This document shows, one piece after another, positions 43,504-53,108 of a stretch of DNA of 64,000 nt. Numbering within the stretch: the first letter of the stretch is position 1; each line of letters opens with the position of its first letter. The notes below the pieces were generated by a model. That model was not told where the DNA came from and searched no databases. It saw only the letters and a list, made by a program, of their open reading frames with translations. The position numbers and the translations under genes are program-made. The stretch is from Sutcliffiella halmapala (GTDB lineage Bacteria; Bacillota; Bacilli; Bacillales; Bacillaceae_I): assembly GCF_002019665.1 (NCBI RefSeq), contig NZ_KV917375.1, forward strand, positions 2,894,702-2,958,701, in the 5' to 3' direction.

Positions 43504-43785
43504 TTAGTTTCTTTCCCATGCTTCATGTAAAGCGGACAGTTCTCTTTCAAGTTTTGCTAGAATGTCCTTGCCTTCTTTATCAGATATTAAGCCTAGACGA
43601 ACTGCAAAATCCATTTCTCTCGATAAGCCAAACATCTGCGTGTCAAGCACCTCTTCGTACAATGGACATTGCGGCATAGTCAAGTTATCCATCTGAACTT
43701 GAATAAGCTTCAAAATTTTATCTGAATCAGCTTTTAAAAGCGACATAGCTTTATCACGATGATCGACTACGATATCTGATGCCAA
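43504..43785 (-). CDS. ylaN: YlaN (UPF0358), iron-homeostasis protein
   Basis: 93-residue helical cytoplasmic protein. YlaN is essential in B. subtilis under normal iron supply; in S. aureus it binds iron(II) and relieves Fur repression. [56 protein letters not shown] covers the conserved core. GGAGGG lies upstream of the ATG. Monocistronic, between pycA and glsA. Confidence 0.92.
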   Translation of the reverse strand: MASDIVVDHRDKAMSLLKADSDKILKLIQVQMDNLTMPQCPLYEEVLDTQMFGLSREMDFAVRLGLISDKEGKDILAKLERELSALHEAWERN

Positions 43786-43921
43786 TATCGATCCCTCCGT
43801 TTACGAACAAATACCTATCCTATCTATAAATATTATCGCTAAATCAATAAAAATGCAAGGACAATCAGAAAAGTAGAAGTGGCTCGTTCTGCTCCGACAT
43901 GCATAAGACGAGTTTTCTCCT

Positions 43922-44851
43922 TCAAAACATACTCAAGTCGTATTTTTCCTGAAAGAGTTCTAACAATCTCATTCCCGTGTGACTGTTACCTATTTCGTTT
44001 AATGGTGGTCCAAATATACCTATACCAAATCGCCCTGGAACTGCACACATAATTCCTCCTGAAACGCCACTCTTAGCTGGTACCCCTATTTTTATCGCAA
44101 ATTCTCCTGAGGCATTGTACATCCCACATGTCACCATAAATGTCTTACAGATTCTCGCAACATTTTTCGGAATTACTTCTTCCTGTGTGACGGGACATAT
44201 TCCATCTCCTGCAAAAACGGCACCGATTATAGCTAATTGCAAGCAGTTCATGCTTATTGCACATTGTTTCGTATAAACTTCCATAATCTCCTCTACATTT
44301 CCATGAATCACCCCGGCACCCTTCATATAATAACAAAGCGATCGATTTAAAAAAGAAGTTGTAAATTCTGAGATAGCTACGTCCTTACAGTACGTTATTT
44401 CAGGGTCATGACAAAGTTTTCTAACAAAATCTAATATGTACTCAACCTTTTCGGTAGCATCCTTCCCTTTTATCATCGACGTCACCGAAAGAGCCCCTGC
44501 ATTAATCATTGGATTCAAAGGTTTCGCCTGTGAAGAAGTCTCCAGCTTAATGATAGAATTAAATGGGTCTCCGGTCGGTTCCATCCCGACCTTATGAAAA
44601 ACATGCTCAGATCCATAATCCATAAGAACTAAAGCAAGCGTAATTATTTTTGAAATACTTTGTAGTGTAAAGTTTTTTTGAATGTCTCCTGCTGATATAC
44701 ACTGACCATCAGGGTAGGCTATTGCGCAAGACAATGTGTCAGGGTTCTCTCTTTGCAATGCTGGTATATAACTTGCTACTTTTCCTTCATTCGCCACTTT
44801 CTTTGCCTCATTTAACAATTCTTGCAATTCTTCATTTCGTTGACATGCCAA
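43922..44851 (-). CDS. glsA: Glutaminase, TTG start
   Basis: Serine-dependent beta-lactamase-fold glutaminase that hydrolyses glutamine to glutamate and ammonia. 309 residues. The active-site S-x-x-K is in FTLQSISKIITLALVL (near residue 65), followed by NPMINAGALSV and a C-terminal GVPAKSGVSGGIMCAVPGRFGIGIFGPPLNEIGNS. The TTG start is preceded by GGGGGAGGG; a downstream ATG would lose conserved N-terminal sequence. Position corresponds to glsA2 (ylaM) of B. subtilis. Confidence 0.94.
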   Translation of the reverse strand: MACQRNEELQELLNEAKKVANEGKVASYIPALQRENPDTLSCAIAYPDGQCISAGDIQKNFTLQSISKIITLALVLMDYGSEHVFHKVGMEPTGDPFNSIIKLETSSQAKPLNPMINAGALSVTSMIKGKDATEKVEYILDFVRKLCHDPEITYCKDVAISEFTTSFLNRSLCYYMKGAGVIHGNVEEIMEVYTKQCAISMNCLQLAIIGAVFAGDGICPVTQEEVIPKNVARICKTFMVTCGMYNASGEFAIKIGVPAKSGVSGGIMCAVPGRFGIGIFGPPLNEIGNSHTGMRLLELFQEKYDLSMF

Positions 44852-44994
44852 ACTTTATTCCCTCCCCCGTCCTTTTAATTCTTCCTATTTTGTCCATCTA
44901 CTCTCTTGTTATGTAGCGAGAGTTAAGCCTAACATGACAAAATTAGCAGGAAGCATTATAATAATGTAAAGGATTACATTCTAGGGAGGACCAC

Positions 44995-45495
44995 ATGGAA
45001 ACAATCATAAGAATTGAAGGCAATGTTCATTACTCCATAACCTTAGATCCAGGTGTATGGATTTTTGATGATCGTCGCTTGGATTTGGATACATATTTTA
45101 CAGAAGAAGATCGTCAAGAAGTGAATGAACTAGAGGAATATACGAAAAAAGTCTCCAAGCATTGGGAACGTGAAATTCGAGAAGGTGCGATCCAACCCCC
45201 TACACTAAAAACTGAGCGAAAGTTTGAAAAACAAAAGCTTTTAACAGGTACTTTCGGGATAAAATTCGCACCATTTTTGAAAAATGCTGAACCAAAAAGC
45301 GATGCTACTTCTGTAGTATTTATTGCAGGTGAACAAGAAGTAGAAATGGATATAGAAACAGCGAGTAATGTTATATTCGCTTACTCCAATAAAGGGAAAC
45401 CTTTAAAAGAAGACGGTCCTGTTCATGTTTATTATGGAGATGGCTCAAATCAAAACTCACCGATAAAATCAGTTCATCGAATTATTGTTAAATAA
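44995..45495 (+). CDS. ylaL: YlaL-like conserved protein
   Basis: 166-residue cytoplasmic protein of unknown function. METIIRIEGNVHYSITLDPGVWIFDDRRLDLDTYF and PFLKNAEPKSDATSVVFI are typical of YlaL in Bacillaceae. No recognised catalytic motif. AGGGAGGACC precedes the ATG. Named by position between glsA and ylaK and by overall resemblance. Confidence 0.8.
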   Translation: METIIRIEGNVHYSITLDPGVWIFDDRRLDLDTYFTEEDRQEVNELEEYTKKVSKHWEREIREGAIQPPTLKTERKFEKQKLLTGTFGIKFAPFLKNAEPKSDATSVVFIAGEQEVEMDIETASNVIFAYSNKGKPLKEDGPVHVYYGDGSNQNSPIKSVHRIIVK

Positions 45496-45498
45496 AAA

Positions 45499-45553
45499 AT
45501 TGCCGCTTAGGGGTCTGAGTCATTATTTGCTCAGGCCCTAAATTTGCGGCATT
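45499..45553. terminator. Branched hairpin between ylaL and ylaK
   Basis: TTGCCGC / GCGGCA enclose GGG/CCC and CTGAG/CTCAG, making one long interrupted stem between convergent genes; only weak T runs at the ends. Confidence 0.55.
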
Positions 45554-45578
45554 TCATAGGTTTTTTTTTAAGTGCATC

Positions 45579-46907
45579 TTACAATAAGTCCGCCGCCAAC
45601 TTAGCAAGCTTAGATCTTTCACCTTTCACAAGCTTTACATGTCCGGCCAACTTTTGATCCTTAAACCTCTCAACCACATACGTTAGTCCATTATTGTACT
45701 CATCTAAATATGGATGATCGATCTGTTCAGGGTCGCCCATTAAAACTATTTTACTTCGCTCCCCCACCCTAGTAAGGATTGTTTTCACTTCATGCTTTGT
45801 TAAATTTTGTGCTTCATCAATGATAATAAATTGTTCCGGAATACTTCTCCCTCTTATATAAGTGAGTGCCTCTACTTCAATTGATCCCATGCCTGCTAGA
45901 ATAGCATCTAATTCACCCGGTTTTTTTGTATTAAATAAATACTCTAAATTATCATAAATAGGCTGCATCCACGGCCTTAATTTTTCTTCTTTTTCTCCTG
46001 GTAAAAAACCGATATCTTTTCCTACTGGAACAATTGGTCTAGCTACTAACAGCTTTTTATAACGATTTAAATCTTCCGTTTGCATCAGTCCCGCAGCTAA
46101 TGCTAGTAGCGTTTTTCCTGTACCAGCTTTTCCTGTTAGTGTGACTAAGGGTATATCCGTACGTAATAACATTTCAAAAGCCATAGTTTGTTGAACATTT
46201 CGTGGACGGATTCCCCAGATATGTTCTTGATCAAAGACTAATTTTTTTACTTTTTTACCTGTTGCATCTACAAGGCCAACTGCAGAAGATGAACTACCAA
46301 GAGCATCCTTTAAAAGGATAAATTGATTTGCATAAAATGGATGATTTGCTAGCTCAGATACATTCAACTCCCCTTTTTCATAAAACAAATTTAAATTATC
46401 TGTCTGTACATAAATCTCCAAAAAACCTTTATATATGTGGTCTACTTCCACTACCCTATCATTCAAAAAATCCTCCGATGTTAGTCCAATGGCATCTGCT
46501 TTGACGCGGACAAGAGCATCCTTACTAACAAGGATAACTGCTCGCCCATTTTCTTTAGTTTGTTCTTCTAAAGATAAGTTTTTAGCTACTGCAAGTATTC
46601 GATTATCATTTGTTTTCTCAACAAAAATCTCTTGTAATTGATGAAAACTCCGATGATTCAACTCAATTCGTAAAGATCCTCCATTGTGTAAAGGGATTTT
46701 CTCATGTAATTTACCTGTTTCTCTTAAAGAATCAATAATTTTGGATACTTGCCTTGCATTCCTTCCAATTTCATCCATGTATCGTTTTTTCGAATCCACT
46801 TCTTCTAAAACTACCGCAGGGATGACCACTTCATTATCTGCGAAAGAATAAAGAGAATACGGATCCTGTAACAACACATTTGTATCTAAAACATATATTT
46901 TATTCAA
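45579..46907 (-). CDS. ylaK: PIN-PhoH ATPase YlaK (PhoH2 type), TTG start
   Basis: 442-residue fusion of an N-terminal PIN-type RNase domain (YVLDTNVLLQDP, acidic residues at VVLEEVD and NDNRILAVA) and a C-terminal PhoH ATPase with Walker A GKAGTGKTLLA and Walker B FIIIDEAQN. Such PhoH2 proteins act as RNA helicase/nuclease toxins in mycobacteria; the role in Bacillus is unknown. The TTG start has AGGAGG about 8 bases before it. No PhoAT antitoxin-like frame is seen upstream. Confidence 0.9.
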   Translation of the reverse strand: MNKIYVLDTNVLLQDPYSLYSFADNEVVIPAVVLEEVDSKKRYMDEIGRNARQVSKIIDSLRETGKLHEKIPLHNGGSLRIELNHRSFHQLQEIFVEKTNDNRILAVAKNLSLEEQTKENGRAVILVSKDALVRVKADAIGLTSEDFLNDRVVEVDHIYKGFLEIYVQTDNLNLFYEKGELNVSELANHPFYANQFILLKDALGSSSSAVGLVDATGKKVKKLVFDQEHIWGIRPRNVQQTMAFEMLLRTDIPLVTLTGKAGTGKTLLALAAGLMQTEDLNRYKKLLVARPIVPVGKDIGFLPGEKEEKLRPWMQPIYDNLEYLFNTKKPGELDAILAGMGSIEVEALTYIRGRSIPEQFIIIDEAQNLTKHEVKTILTRVGERSKIVLMGDPEQIDHPYLDEYNNGLTYVVERFKDQKLAGHVKLVKGERSKLAKLAADLL

Positions 46908-47141
46908 CCTGCCGCCTCCTACTCCTGGCTATATTCTTTTTTCTTTCTGGAGCGAATCAAGGCATCCGTCCTTTCCTCGTTAGCTTGGCCCCACAATTAT
47001 GTGAAATGTGATACTTGACCATCAAGAAGGACGGACCGTTGATAAAATATATGTCTAAATGAATAAAGATAGAAGAACAAATAAACAATAAAATCAAGCA
47101 ATATGAAAATTGGTCAAAGTTTGTTGAAGGAGGTAGTCACA

Positions 47142-47768
47142 GTGAAAAAACAACTATTTATGTTTTTCATATTAGTATTTGTCATTTCAGGCTGTACCAA
47201 TCAACCCCGAAATCTCGCTCGGGAGGATAACAAATCACAAGTCATTCATGTAAAAGACTCCGCTGATGTGCATGTGGACAGAAAGACAGGACAAGAAATA
47301 TCAGCCCACTTAGTTGAATTAGCAACAAGAATACCTAATGTCAACGATGCTACTGCAGTAGTATTGGGACCATACGCTGTAGTAGGAATTGATGTTAACT
47401 CTGACCTAGATCGTGCAAGAGTAAGCACAATCAAATATTCCGTTGCAGAAAGCTTAAAAAACGATCCTTATGGAGCAACAGCTTTAGTTATTGCAGACGC
47501 GGATACTTATGTTCGATTGCAAGAGATGGGAAGAGATATCCAAAGAGGTAGACCAATAACAGGTATAATGGAAGAACTTGCGGAAATTGTCGGACGTGTA
47601 ATTCCTGAGATTCCGATTGATTTAAAAGAACCTACCGCTCCGAATCCGACTGAGCTAAATAATTCTCAATTACCAAAAGGTGAAGAGAAATCTTTAGAAA
47701 AACAACAACAAAAACAATCGAATTACCATAAAGATGAAGAGCGTAACAAGAAAGTAAGACAAGATTAA
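47142..47768 (+). CDS. ylaJ: YhcN/YlaJ family sporulation lipoprotein, GTG start
   Basis: Exported lipoprotein of 208 residues made in sporulation in B. subtilis and linked to spore membrane and germination. Signal peptide VKKQLFMFFILVFVISG with lipobox I-S-G-C, then the YhcN/YlaJ domain (about 45-150: ATRIPNVNDATAVVLGPYAVVGIDV, ALVIADADTYVRLQEMGRDIQRG) and a glutamine/lysine-rich tail. The GTG at 47142 has GAAGGAGG 8 bases upstream; the ATG 39 bases earlier lacks one. Confidence 0.92.
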   Translation: MKKQLFMFFILVFVISGCTNQPRNLAREDNKSQVIHVKDSADVHVDRKTGQEISAHLVELATRIPNVNDATAVVLGPYAVVGIDVNSDLDRARVSTIKYSVAESLKNDPYGATALVIADADTYVRLQEMGRDIQRGRPITGIMEELAEIVGRVIPEIPIDLKEPTAPNPTELNNSQLPKGEEKSLEKQQQKQSNYHKDEERNKKVRQD

Positions 47769-47769
47769 A

Positions 47770-47818
47770 AAAAGTGCCAGGAAAACTCTGAGTTAAACAC
47801 AGTTTTCCTGGCACTTTT
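47770..47818. terminator. Bidirectional terminator after ylaJ
   Basis: AAAAGTGCCAGGAAAACT / AGTTTTCCTGGCACTTTT, 18-bp perfect arms between convergent genes. Confidence 0.95.
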
Positions 47819-47823
47819 ATTAG

Positions 47824-48285
47824 TTAACTTATTTTAGTCTTTAAGGTATCCATCACTTGCTTATCCAATTTTTTCGCTGCTTCTTTATCATATGTCTTTT
47901 CAAAATGCGGCTCGATACTTATCTTAGCACCATAAAACATGACATCTCGTACCTCTCTTATTTGCAAGACGATTACAGCTAATTTTAAAGGAAGCTCTTC
48001 TAGTTCTCTTTCTAAGACACTTGCAGTTGTATGAATTGCATAAACAGACTCGTTTGCATAAAGAGTAACTACGACATTTCTATTCTCTTCAATGTTCTGT
48101 ACAATTCGAGACTTATTGGTTACTGCAAGCAATATTTTGGTTTCATCCGGGGCATAAACCCAAGAAATAGCACTTACATTGGGAGCACCTGTTTCAAAAT
48201 CAACAGTACTTATGGAGACTAAACGTTCTTCTTGTAATGCAACAAGCAGCGGTTCCACAAGAACCGATTCCACTAGATTGGGCAT
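47824..48285 (-). CDS. Pyridoxamine 5'-phosphate oxidase-like FMN-binding split-barrel protein
   Basis: 153-residue protein with the split-barrel fold of the PNPOx-like family: LVSISTVDFETGAPNVSAISWVYAPDETKILLAVTNKSRIVQNIEENRNVVVTL. This family binds FMN, F420 or heme; the protein is too short and lacks the C-terminal arm of true PdxH. Function unknown. The ATG at 48285 has GGGGG 8 bases upstream. Located between ylaJ and ylaI. Confidence 0.75.
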   Translation of the reverse strand: MPNLVESVLVEPLLVALQEERLVSISTVDFETGAPNVSAISWVYAPDETKILLAVTNKSRIVQNIEENRNVVVTLYANESVYAIHTTASVLERELEELPLKLAVIVLQIREVRDVMFYGAKISIEPHFEKTYDKEAAKKLDKQVMDTLKTKIS

Positions 48286-48406
48286 TACTTTCTCCCCCTT
48301 TTCCAATTATTTTCTACTATCATACCACAACGCTTTTCTCTTTTATATTCTGTTTATAAGCCTTTATGCTATACTATACCTAAAGATTGATTTAATGAGG
48401 TGACCC

Positions 48407-48607
48407 ATGAGAGTAAAGTGTGTAATTTGCGATAAAATCGAGAGCATTAATGATGAATCATTAATAGCAAAGCGACTTCGCAATAGACCCATTCACACGT
48501 ATATGTGTGATGATTGCAACGCAAGAATTGAAAAAAGAACGCATGAAAGAATCGCAACTGGGAATTTTCGTCTTTATGAGCAAAAACAAAATCAAGATGA
48601 GTGGTAA
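48407..48607 (+). CDS. ylaI: YlaI, small zinc-ribbon protein (DUF2197)
   Basis: 66 residues with cysteine pairs C-V-I-C (about 5-8) and C-D-D-C (about 34-37), which probably bind zinc; between them a basic segment. Function unknown; conserved at this site in Bacilli. GAGGTGACCC precedes the ATG. Its stop lies at the start of the next gene, so translation may be coupled. Confidence 0.9.
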   Translation: MRVKCVICDKIESINDESLIAKRLRNRPIHTYMCDDCNARIEKRTHERIATGNFRLYEQKQNQDEW

Positions 48608-48609
48608 AA

Positions 48610-49050
48610 ATGATACTAAGAGGAACTCTTTCAGGTTTAGCTAGCGGCTTTATAATGGGATTTTTCATAAGGGGTTTGGAAGCTGTTTCCTCAAAAAAGA
48701 TTTACATTTTATTATTAAACATCGATTTTATTCCCTATTTAGGAAAACAACATTTCTCAGAAGCAGTTGAATTTACCTTCCATTTGTTCATCTCTTTAAT
48801 TATTGGAATTGTTTTTGCTTGGATGATTAATAAGTATAGTATACACAGTAAAGCTAAACAGTTTGTTTTAGCGCTGTGCTTAACTTTGCCAACTGTATTT
48901 TTATATTTCCCGCTAACTGAGCTCGCTATAAAAGAAACACCTGCAGTTACTGACATATATAGCTTCAGTCTTTGGACAATTGGCCATTTAATCTTTGCAT
49001 GCTTACTACCGGTTTTTTATTGGCTTCCAAAAATTAAACAAAGAGGATAA
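48610..49050 (+). CDS. Four-helix membrane protein of unknown function
   Basis: 146 residues with hydrophobic segments at about 6-22 (LSGLASGFIMGFFIRGL), 58-78 (FHLFISLIIGIVFAWMI), 88-107 and 122-142. No recognised family. The ATG at 48610 is two bases beyond the ylaI stop; an in-frame GTG at 48601 overlaps ylaI. The only ribosome binding site candidate is weak (GATGAGTGG), so expression probably depends on coupling to ylaI. Confidence 0.65.
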   Translation: MILRGTLSGLASGFIMGFFIRGLEAVSSKKIYILLLNIDFIPYLGKQHFSEAVEFTFHLFISLIIGIVFAWMINKYSIHSKAKQFVLALCLTLPTVFLYFPLTELAIKETPAVTDIYSFSLWTIGHLIFACLLPVFYWLPKIKQRG

Positions 49051-49099
49051 CTCTACTAGAATGTGCATCGCACTACTCTATAGGTTATCCTCTTTGTTT
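49036..49099. terminator. Bidirectional terminator
   Basis: AAACAAAGAGGATAAC / GTTATCCTCTTTGTTT, 16-bp perfect arms around 32 bases with inner pairing (GTGCATCGCAC-type); the left arm overlaps the end of the membrane protein gene. Confidence 0.85.
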
Positions 49100-49102
49100 A
49101 TC

Positions 49103-49387
49103 TTATTCATAGTTTTGATATTTCTCAGGTTCATTATTTATTTGTTCAATCATTACGTCTATTAATTCAATTGGAAATCTTACTTTATGCGCTTCTCCAT
49201 CTTTTATGTAGGACACATAGTACATGGGTTCTTCTTTAGTAACTTCTACATCAGTCAGCTTGTGGTCATCTATTAATATCGATGAAAACAACTGTAATGT
49301 ATCTTGTGCAGATTTATCATCCGATCTAGCTTCAGCTACTACTTTAATTGTCAACCAATTGTATAGTGTATCTTGTAAGGACCTCAT
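49103..49387 (-). CDS. Conserved hypothetical protein
   Basis: 94 residues, acidic, no signal peptide or membrane helix: MRSLQDTLYNWLTIKVVAE, VEVTKEEPMYYVSYIKDGEAHKVRFPIELIDVMIEQINNEPEKY. I do not recognise the family; the aromatic pattern YYVSYIKDG suggests a small beta-sheet. The ATG at 49387 is set by AGGAGG 8 bases upstream. It follows ylaH by 15 bases and is probably in the same transcript. Confidence 0.7.
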   Translation of the reverse strand: MRSLQDTLYNWLTIKVVAEARSDDKSAQDTLQLFSSILIDDHKLTDVEVTKEEPMYYVSYIKDGEAHKVRFPIELIDVMIEQINNEPEKYQNYE

Positions 49388-49402
49388 CACTTTGTCCTCC
49401 TT

Positions 49403-49723
49403 TTAGGATTGCGAACCTTCTTCTTCCTTAAAACGACGTAAGCGAATTTTATAAATAATTAAAATTAATGCCGCAACAACTAACCCTTCCGCTACAGGAA
49501 GGAAAATCCCTAAAAAGGCAAGAACTGTTCCACCTAATGCTAAGAAAAGGTAGATAACAGCAGATTTCAAGATTGGAAGCTTTAAAGCAAAGCCTAATTT
49601 GTATACTAAAATAGACAATGCAAAAATAGTTAAATAAAGCATCCACATACCTAGATCAGGGTTTTCATCAACACGGTAGAGACTTGCAAAAAACGACAGT
49701 CTTTCAGGTATATTCTCTTCCAT
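49403..49723 (-). CDS. ylaH: YlaH-like membrane protein
   Basis: 106 residues with three hydrophobic segments (about 29-46, 50-68, 72-92): [38 protein letters not shown] is the YlaH signature. Function unknown; conserved beside typA. AAAGGTGAG precedes the ATG. The C-terminus is charged ([10 protein letters not shown]). Confidence 0.88.
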   Translation of the reverse strand: MEENIPERLSFFASLYRVDENPDLGMWMLYLTIFALSILVYKLGFALKLPILKSAVIYLFLALGGTVLAFLGIFLPVAEGLVVAALILIIYKIRLRRFKEEEGSQS

Positions 49724-49754
49724 TGCCTACTCACCTTTTTCCTTTATTTAGAAG

Positions 49755-49791
49755 TATTTGTTAAACGCCACTGTTGATTTTGATTTCCACG
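49755..49791. repeat. Fragment of the dispersed palindromic repeat
   Basis: TTGTTAAACGCCACTGTTGA matches the left terminus of copies B and C (GTTAAACACCGCTGTTGATT); the rest is missing. Confidence 0.5.
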
Positions 49792-49840
49792 AAAGTTAGT
49801 CAAAATACCCACAATAGGCTTAACATAGCCATTTAGAAAA

Positions 49841-49880
49841 AGGGTAGCGATGATTATGTTAACACAATCATCACTTCCCT
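49841..49880 (-). terminator. Terminator of typA
   Basis: AGGGaaGtGATGATT / ATCATCgCtaCCCT-type interrupted stem (as read on the minus strand), followed by five T. Confidence 0.8.
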
Positions 49881-49893
49881 ATTTATTTGCAAA

Positions 49894-51729
49894 TTAAGCT
49901 TCTGCGTATTTCTTTTTCTTAGCTGCTCTTTCACGCTCGTTCTTATCTAGAATCTTCTTACGTAAACGGATAGATTGAGGTGTGATTTCACAATACTCAT
50001 CATCGTTTAAGTATTCTAATGACTCTTCTAATGTCATAAGACGAGGTTTCTTCATGCTTACTGTTTGATCTTTTGTAGCAGAACGAACGTTTGTCGCTTG
50101 CTTCATTTTACATACGTTAACAACTAGGTCGTTCTCACGGTTATGTTCTCCAACGATCATCCCCTCATACACTTCTGTACCAGGTTCAACGAAGATAACT
50201 CCGCGATCTTCAATACCCATAATTCCATAAGTAGATGCTTTTCCTGCTTCCATAGAAACAAGGACACCTTGGCGACGTCCACCTACTTGGCCAGCAGCCA
50301 TCGGTTGGTAGCTATCGAACGTATGGTTAATGATTCCGTATCCACGAGTTAAAGAAAGAAATTCTGTTGTGTAACCAATTAATCCACGAGAAGGAACCAT
50401 AAAGATTAGACGAACTTGACCATTACCATTGTTGATCATGTCTACCATTTCACCTTTACGTTCACCAATGGATTCCATAATAGCACCAGTGTAATCTTCT
50501 GGAACATCAATTTGAACACGTTCAACTGGCTCTGATTTCTTACCATCAACGTTCTTGATGATTACTTCAGGTTTTGACACTTGAAGTTCGAAACCTTCAC
50601 GGCGCATGTTTTCAATCAGGATAGATAAATGAAGCTCTCCACGACCTGAAACAACCCATGCATCCGGAGAATCAGTTGGATCAACACGTAAGCTTACGTC
50701 AGTTTCCAATTGAGCCTCTAAGCGCTCTTCAATTTTACGAGAAGTTACAAACTTTCCTTCTTTTCCTGCAAATGGACTGTTATTTACAAGGAAAGTCATT
50801 TGTAAAGTCGGCTCATCAATACGAAGCACTGGTAATGCATCTTGGTTATCAACCGGGCAAACTGTTTCCCCTACGTTGATATCTTCCATTCCAGAAACTG
50901 CTACTAAGTCTCCAGCTTTTGCTTCTTCAATTTCTACACGTTTAAGTCCGATAAAACCAAACAATTTCGATACACGGAATTGTTTCACAGAACCGTCAAG
51001 CTTCATCAATGCAACTTGTTGCCCAACCTTCATCGTACCACGGAAGATACGTCCTACCCCAATTCTTCCTACGTAATCGTTGTAGTCTAATAAAGCAACC
51101 TGGAATTGAAGTGGTTCTGCACTATTATCGATTGGAGCAGGTATGTTTGCGATAATCGATTCATAGATAGCTTCCATGTTTTCGTCTTGCTTTTCTGGGT
51201 TTGTGCTAGCTGTACCATTGATAGCAGAAGCATATACCACTGGGAACTCTAATTGTTCTTCTGTAGCATCAAGTTCGATAAATAAATCGATTACTTCGTC
51301 AACTACTTCAGTTGGACGAGCAAAATCACGGTCAATTTTATTTACAACCACGATTGGTGTTAAGTTTTGCTCTAACGCTTTCTTTAATACAAAGCGTGTT
51401 TGAGGCATACAGCCTTCATAAGCATCAACTATTAAAAGTACACCGTCAACCATTTTCATGATACGTTCCACTTCTCCACCAAAGTCGGCATGTCCTGGTG
51501 TGTCCATGATGTTAATGCGTGTATCTTTATAGTTAATTGCCGTATTTTTTGCCAGTATGGTAATCCCACGTTCTCTTTCTAGATCGTTTGAATCCATGGC
51601 ACGTTCTGCTACATGCTCGTTCGTTCTAAACGTACCAGCTTGGTGTAGCAATTTGTCTACTAACGTTGTTTTACCATGGTCAACGTGAGCTATAATTGCG
51701 ATGTTTCTAATATCATTGCGGATGTTCAC
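49894..51729 (-). CDS. typA: Ribosome-associated GTPase TypA/BipA, GTG start
   Basis: Translation-factor family GTPase involved in ribosome assembly and stress or cold adaptation. 611 residues. G1 [12 protein letters not shown], switch region ERERGITI, G3 [14 protein letters not shown] and G4 VNKIDR are intact, followed by domain II, two EF-G-like domains and the specific C-terminal domain with [24 protein letters not shown]. The start is GTG with AGGGAG 8 bases upstream. Confidence 0.97.
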   Translation of the reverse strand: MNIRNDIRNIAIIAHVDHGKTTLVDKLLHQAGTFRTNEHVAERAMDSNDLERERGITILAKNTAINYKDTRINIMDTPGHADFGGEVERIMKMVDGVLLIVDAYEGCMPQTRFVLKKALEQNLTPIVVVNKIDRDFARPTEVVDEVIDLFIELDATEEQLEFPVVYASAINGTASTNPEKQDENMEAIYESIIANIPAPIDNSAEPLQFQVALLDYNDYVGRIGVGRIFRGTMKVGQQVALMKLDGSVKQFRVSKLFGFIGLKRVEIEEAKAGDLVAVSGMEDINVGETVCPVDNQDALPVLRIDEPTLQMTFLVNNSPFAGKEGKFVTSRKIEERLEAQLETDVSLRVDPTDSPDAWVVSGRGELHLSILIENMRREGFELQVSKPEVIIKNVDGKKSEPVERVQIDVPEDYTGAIMESIGERKGEMVDMINNGNGQVRLIFMVPSRGLIGYTTEFLSLTRGYGIINHTFDSYQPMAAGQVGGRRQGVLVSMEAGKASTYGIMGIEDRGVIFVEPGTEVYEGMIVGEHNRENDLVVNVCKMKQATNVRSATKDQTVSMKKPRLMTLEESLEYLNDDEYCEITPQSIRLRKKILDKNERERAAKKKKYAEA

Positions 51730-51857
51730 TATTTCATCTCCCTAAATTAACAACTTAATAACTTTAGTATTATACCACAAACATAGTAGAAAAGACGAAG
51801 AGACTTCTGTAAAATATGTGATAAGCGTTAAATACGCTACAATAAGGAGTGGAAAAC

Positions 51858-52031
51858 ATGAAAAACATTCAATGGATCTTTGTACTCTTCGCTGTATTAG
51901 CAGCCTCTTCCTTGGCACTGATTGGCATTGCAATTGCAGAAAGAAGTACTATAGGAATAGTATCTGCATTTATTTTATTATTTATTGTAATGGGTTTTGG
52001 ATTTAGAAAAAAACGTAGCATGAGGCAATAG
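51858..52031 (+). CDS. ylaF: YlaF, small membrane protein (DUF5325)
   Basis: 57 residues with two membrane helices (about 7-26, IFVLFAVLAASSLALIGIAI, and 32-47) and a basic tail RKKRSMRQ. Function unknown. The ATG at 51858 has AAGGAGT 7 bases upstream; the in-frame GTG nine bases earlier overlaps that site. Divergent from typA as in B. subtilis. Confidence 0.85.
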   Translation: MKNIQWIFVLFAVLAASSLALIGIAIAERSTIGIVSAFILLFIVMGFGFRKKRSMRQ

Positions 52032-52062
52032 AAACTGTTTATGGATTATGAATAATAAACAT

Positions 52063-52103
52063 AAAACCGCAGAAATGATTATTTAATCATTCTGCGGTTT
52101 TTT
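52063..52103. terminator. Bidirectional terminator between ylaF and yktC
   Basis: AAAACCGCAGAATGATT-type / AATCATTCTGCGGTTTT arms with a short loop and T run. Confidence 0.9.
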
Positions 52104-52119
52104 AAATTTCCCAAATCAT

Positions 52120-52923
52120 TTAGGGATTTTTCTGAAATTTAGCTAAGTAATCTTTACTAATTTCCTCATGCAGACCAGGTTTACAAACAAAAACACTGTT
52201 TTGTCCAATTAGATTCAATTCCTCACCATGAAGAGTTGTTACTTTTCCTGCCACCTCATTTACAATAATTAAACCAGCTGCAAAGTCCCAAGGTGATAGT
52301 CGTAATGTAAGGTATGCATCAATTCGCCCGGTTGCCACATAGGCCATTTCAAGAGCTGCGGAACCATAGGACCTTGTTCCCCTCACTTTTTTTACAAGTG
52401 GGGCTAAAATGTTAGGATCAATTCTTTTGTTTTCTGTAATCCAAGTTGCATTTAGGGCAATAATTGCTTGTTCCACTGCAACTTCTTCCAATTTCGGTAG
52501 CTTTAAGTCATTTAAATAAGCACCTTCACCGATTTTTGCATGATACAACTCATCATGTACAACATCATATATCAACCCAACTTTCCCAATACCATCTTCG
52601 TAAACCGCGACAGATATGGCAAAATTACGTTGTTGATGGATAAAGTTCGTTGTCCCATCGATAGGATCAATAATCCATACCGTTCCATCTAATTTATCTA
52701 GCTTATCTCCAAAGCCTTCCTCTCCCAGAATTTGATGATCTGGATAAGCTTCTCTAATCTTCTCAATAAAAAACTGTTCCGTTTCACGATCGATGTTCGT
52801 TACGAGATCATCTGGTGATGTTTTTGTATGTATTAATAGCTCTTCACTGAAAGAAGTTCGAATTCGTTCACCTGCTTCTCTTGTCCACTTTTTTGCATTT
52901 GCATCGATTTCCGACCATTTCAT
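52120..52923 (-). CDS. yktC: Inositol monophosphatase family protein YktC (SuhB-like)
   Basis: Mg-dependent sugar/nucleotide phosphatase of 267 residues. Metal-binding motifs are GEEGFG (about 65-70), the DPIDGTTNF signature (about 87-95) and SPWDFAAGLIIVNEVAGK near the C-terminus. In B. subtilis YktC is an inositol-1-phosphatase-like enzyme; the natural substrate is uncertain. Cytoplasmic. Confidence 0.92.
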   Translation of the reverse strand: MKWSEIDANAKKWTREAGERIRTSFSEELLIHTKTSPDDLVTNIDRETEQFFIEKIREAYPDHQILGEEGFGDKLDKLDGTVWIIDPIDGTTNFIHQQRNFAISVAVYEDGIGKVGLIYDVVHDELYHAKIGEGAYLNDLKLPKLEEVAVEQAIIALNATWITENKRIDPNILAPLVKKVRGTRSYGSAALEMAYVATGRIDAYLTLRLSPWDFAAGLIIVNEVAGKVTTLHGEELNLIGQNSVFVCKPGLHEEISKDYLAKFQKNP

Positions 52924-53072
52924 TCGGATTCCTACCTTTCTACAGCAATTAAAATTATCTAACTGCTTGTCGGAATTGGGATAGCCATTTTAGCTTTATG
53001 TATTCTTTATTGTATTCTTCTTAGCTTACTTAAATGGGTTGGTAAAATCAAGTAATCCGGCACAGAGAAAAA

Positions 53073-53091
53073 CGAACCTCTTACAGGTTCG
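53073..53091 (-). terminator. Terminator after the 62-residue protein gene
   Basis: CGAACCT / AGGTTCG arms with a 5-base loop, followed on the minus strand by TTTTTCTC. Confidence 0.75.
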
Positions 53092-53108
53092 CTAGGCAGC
53101 AAATGCTA

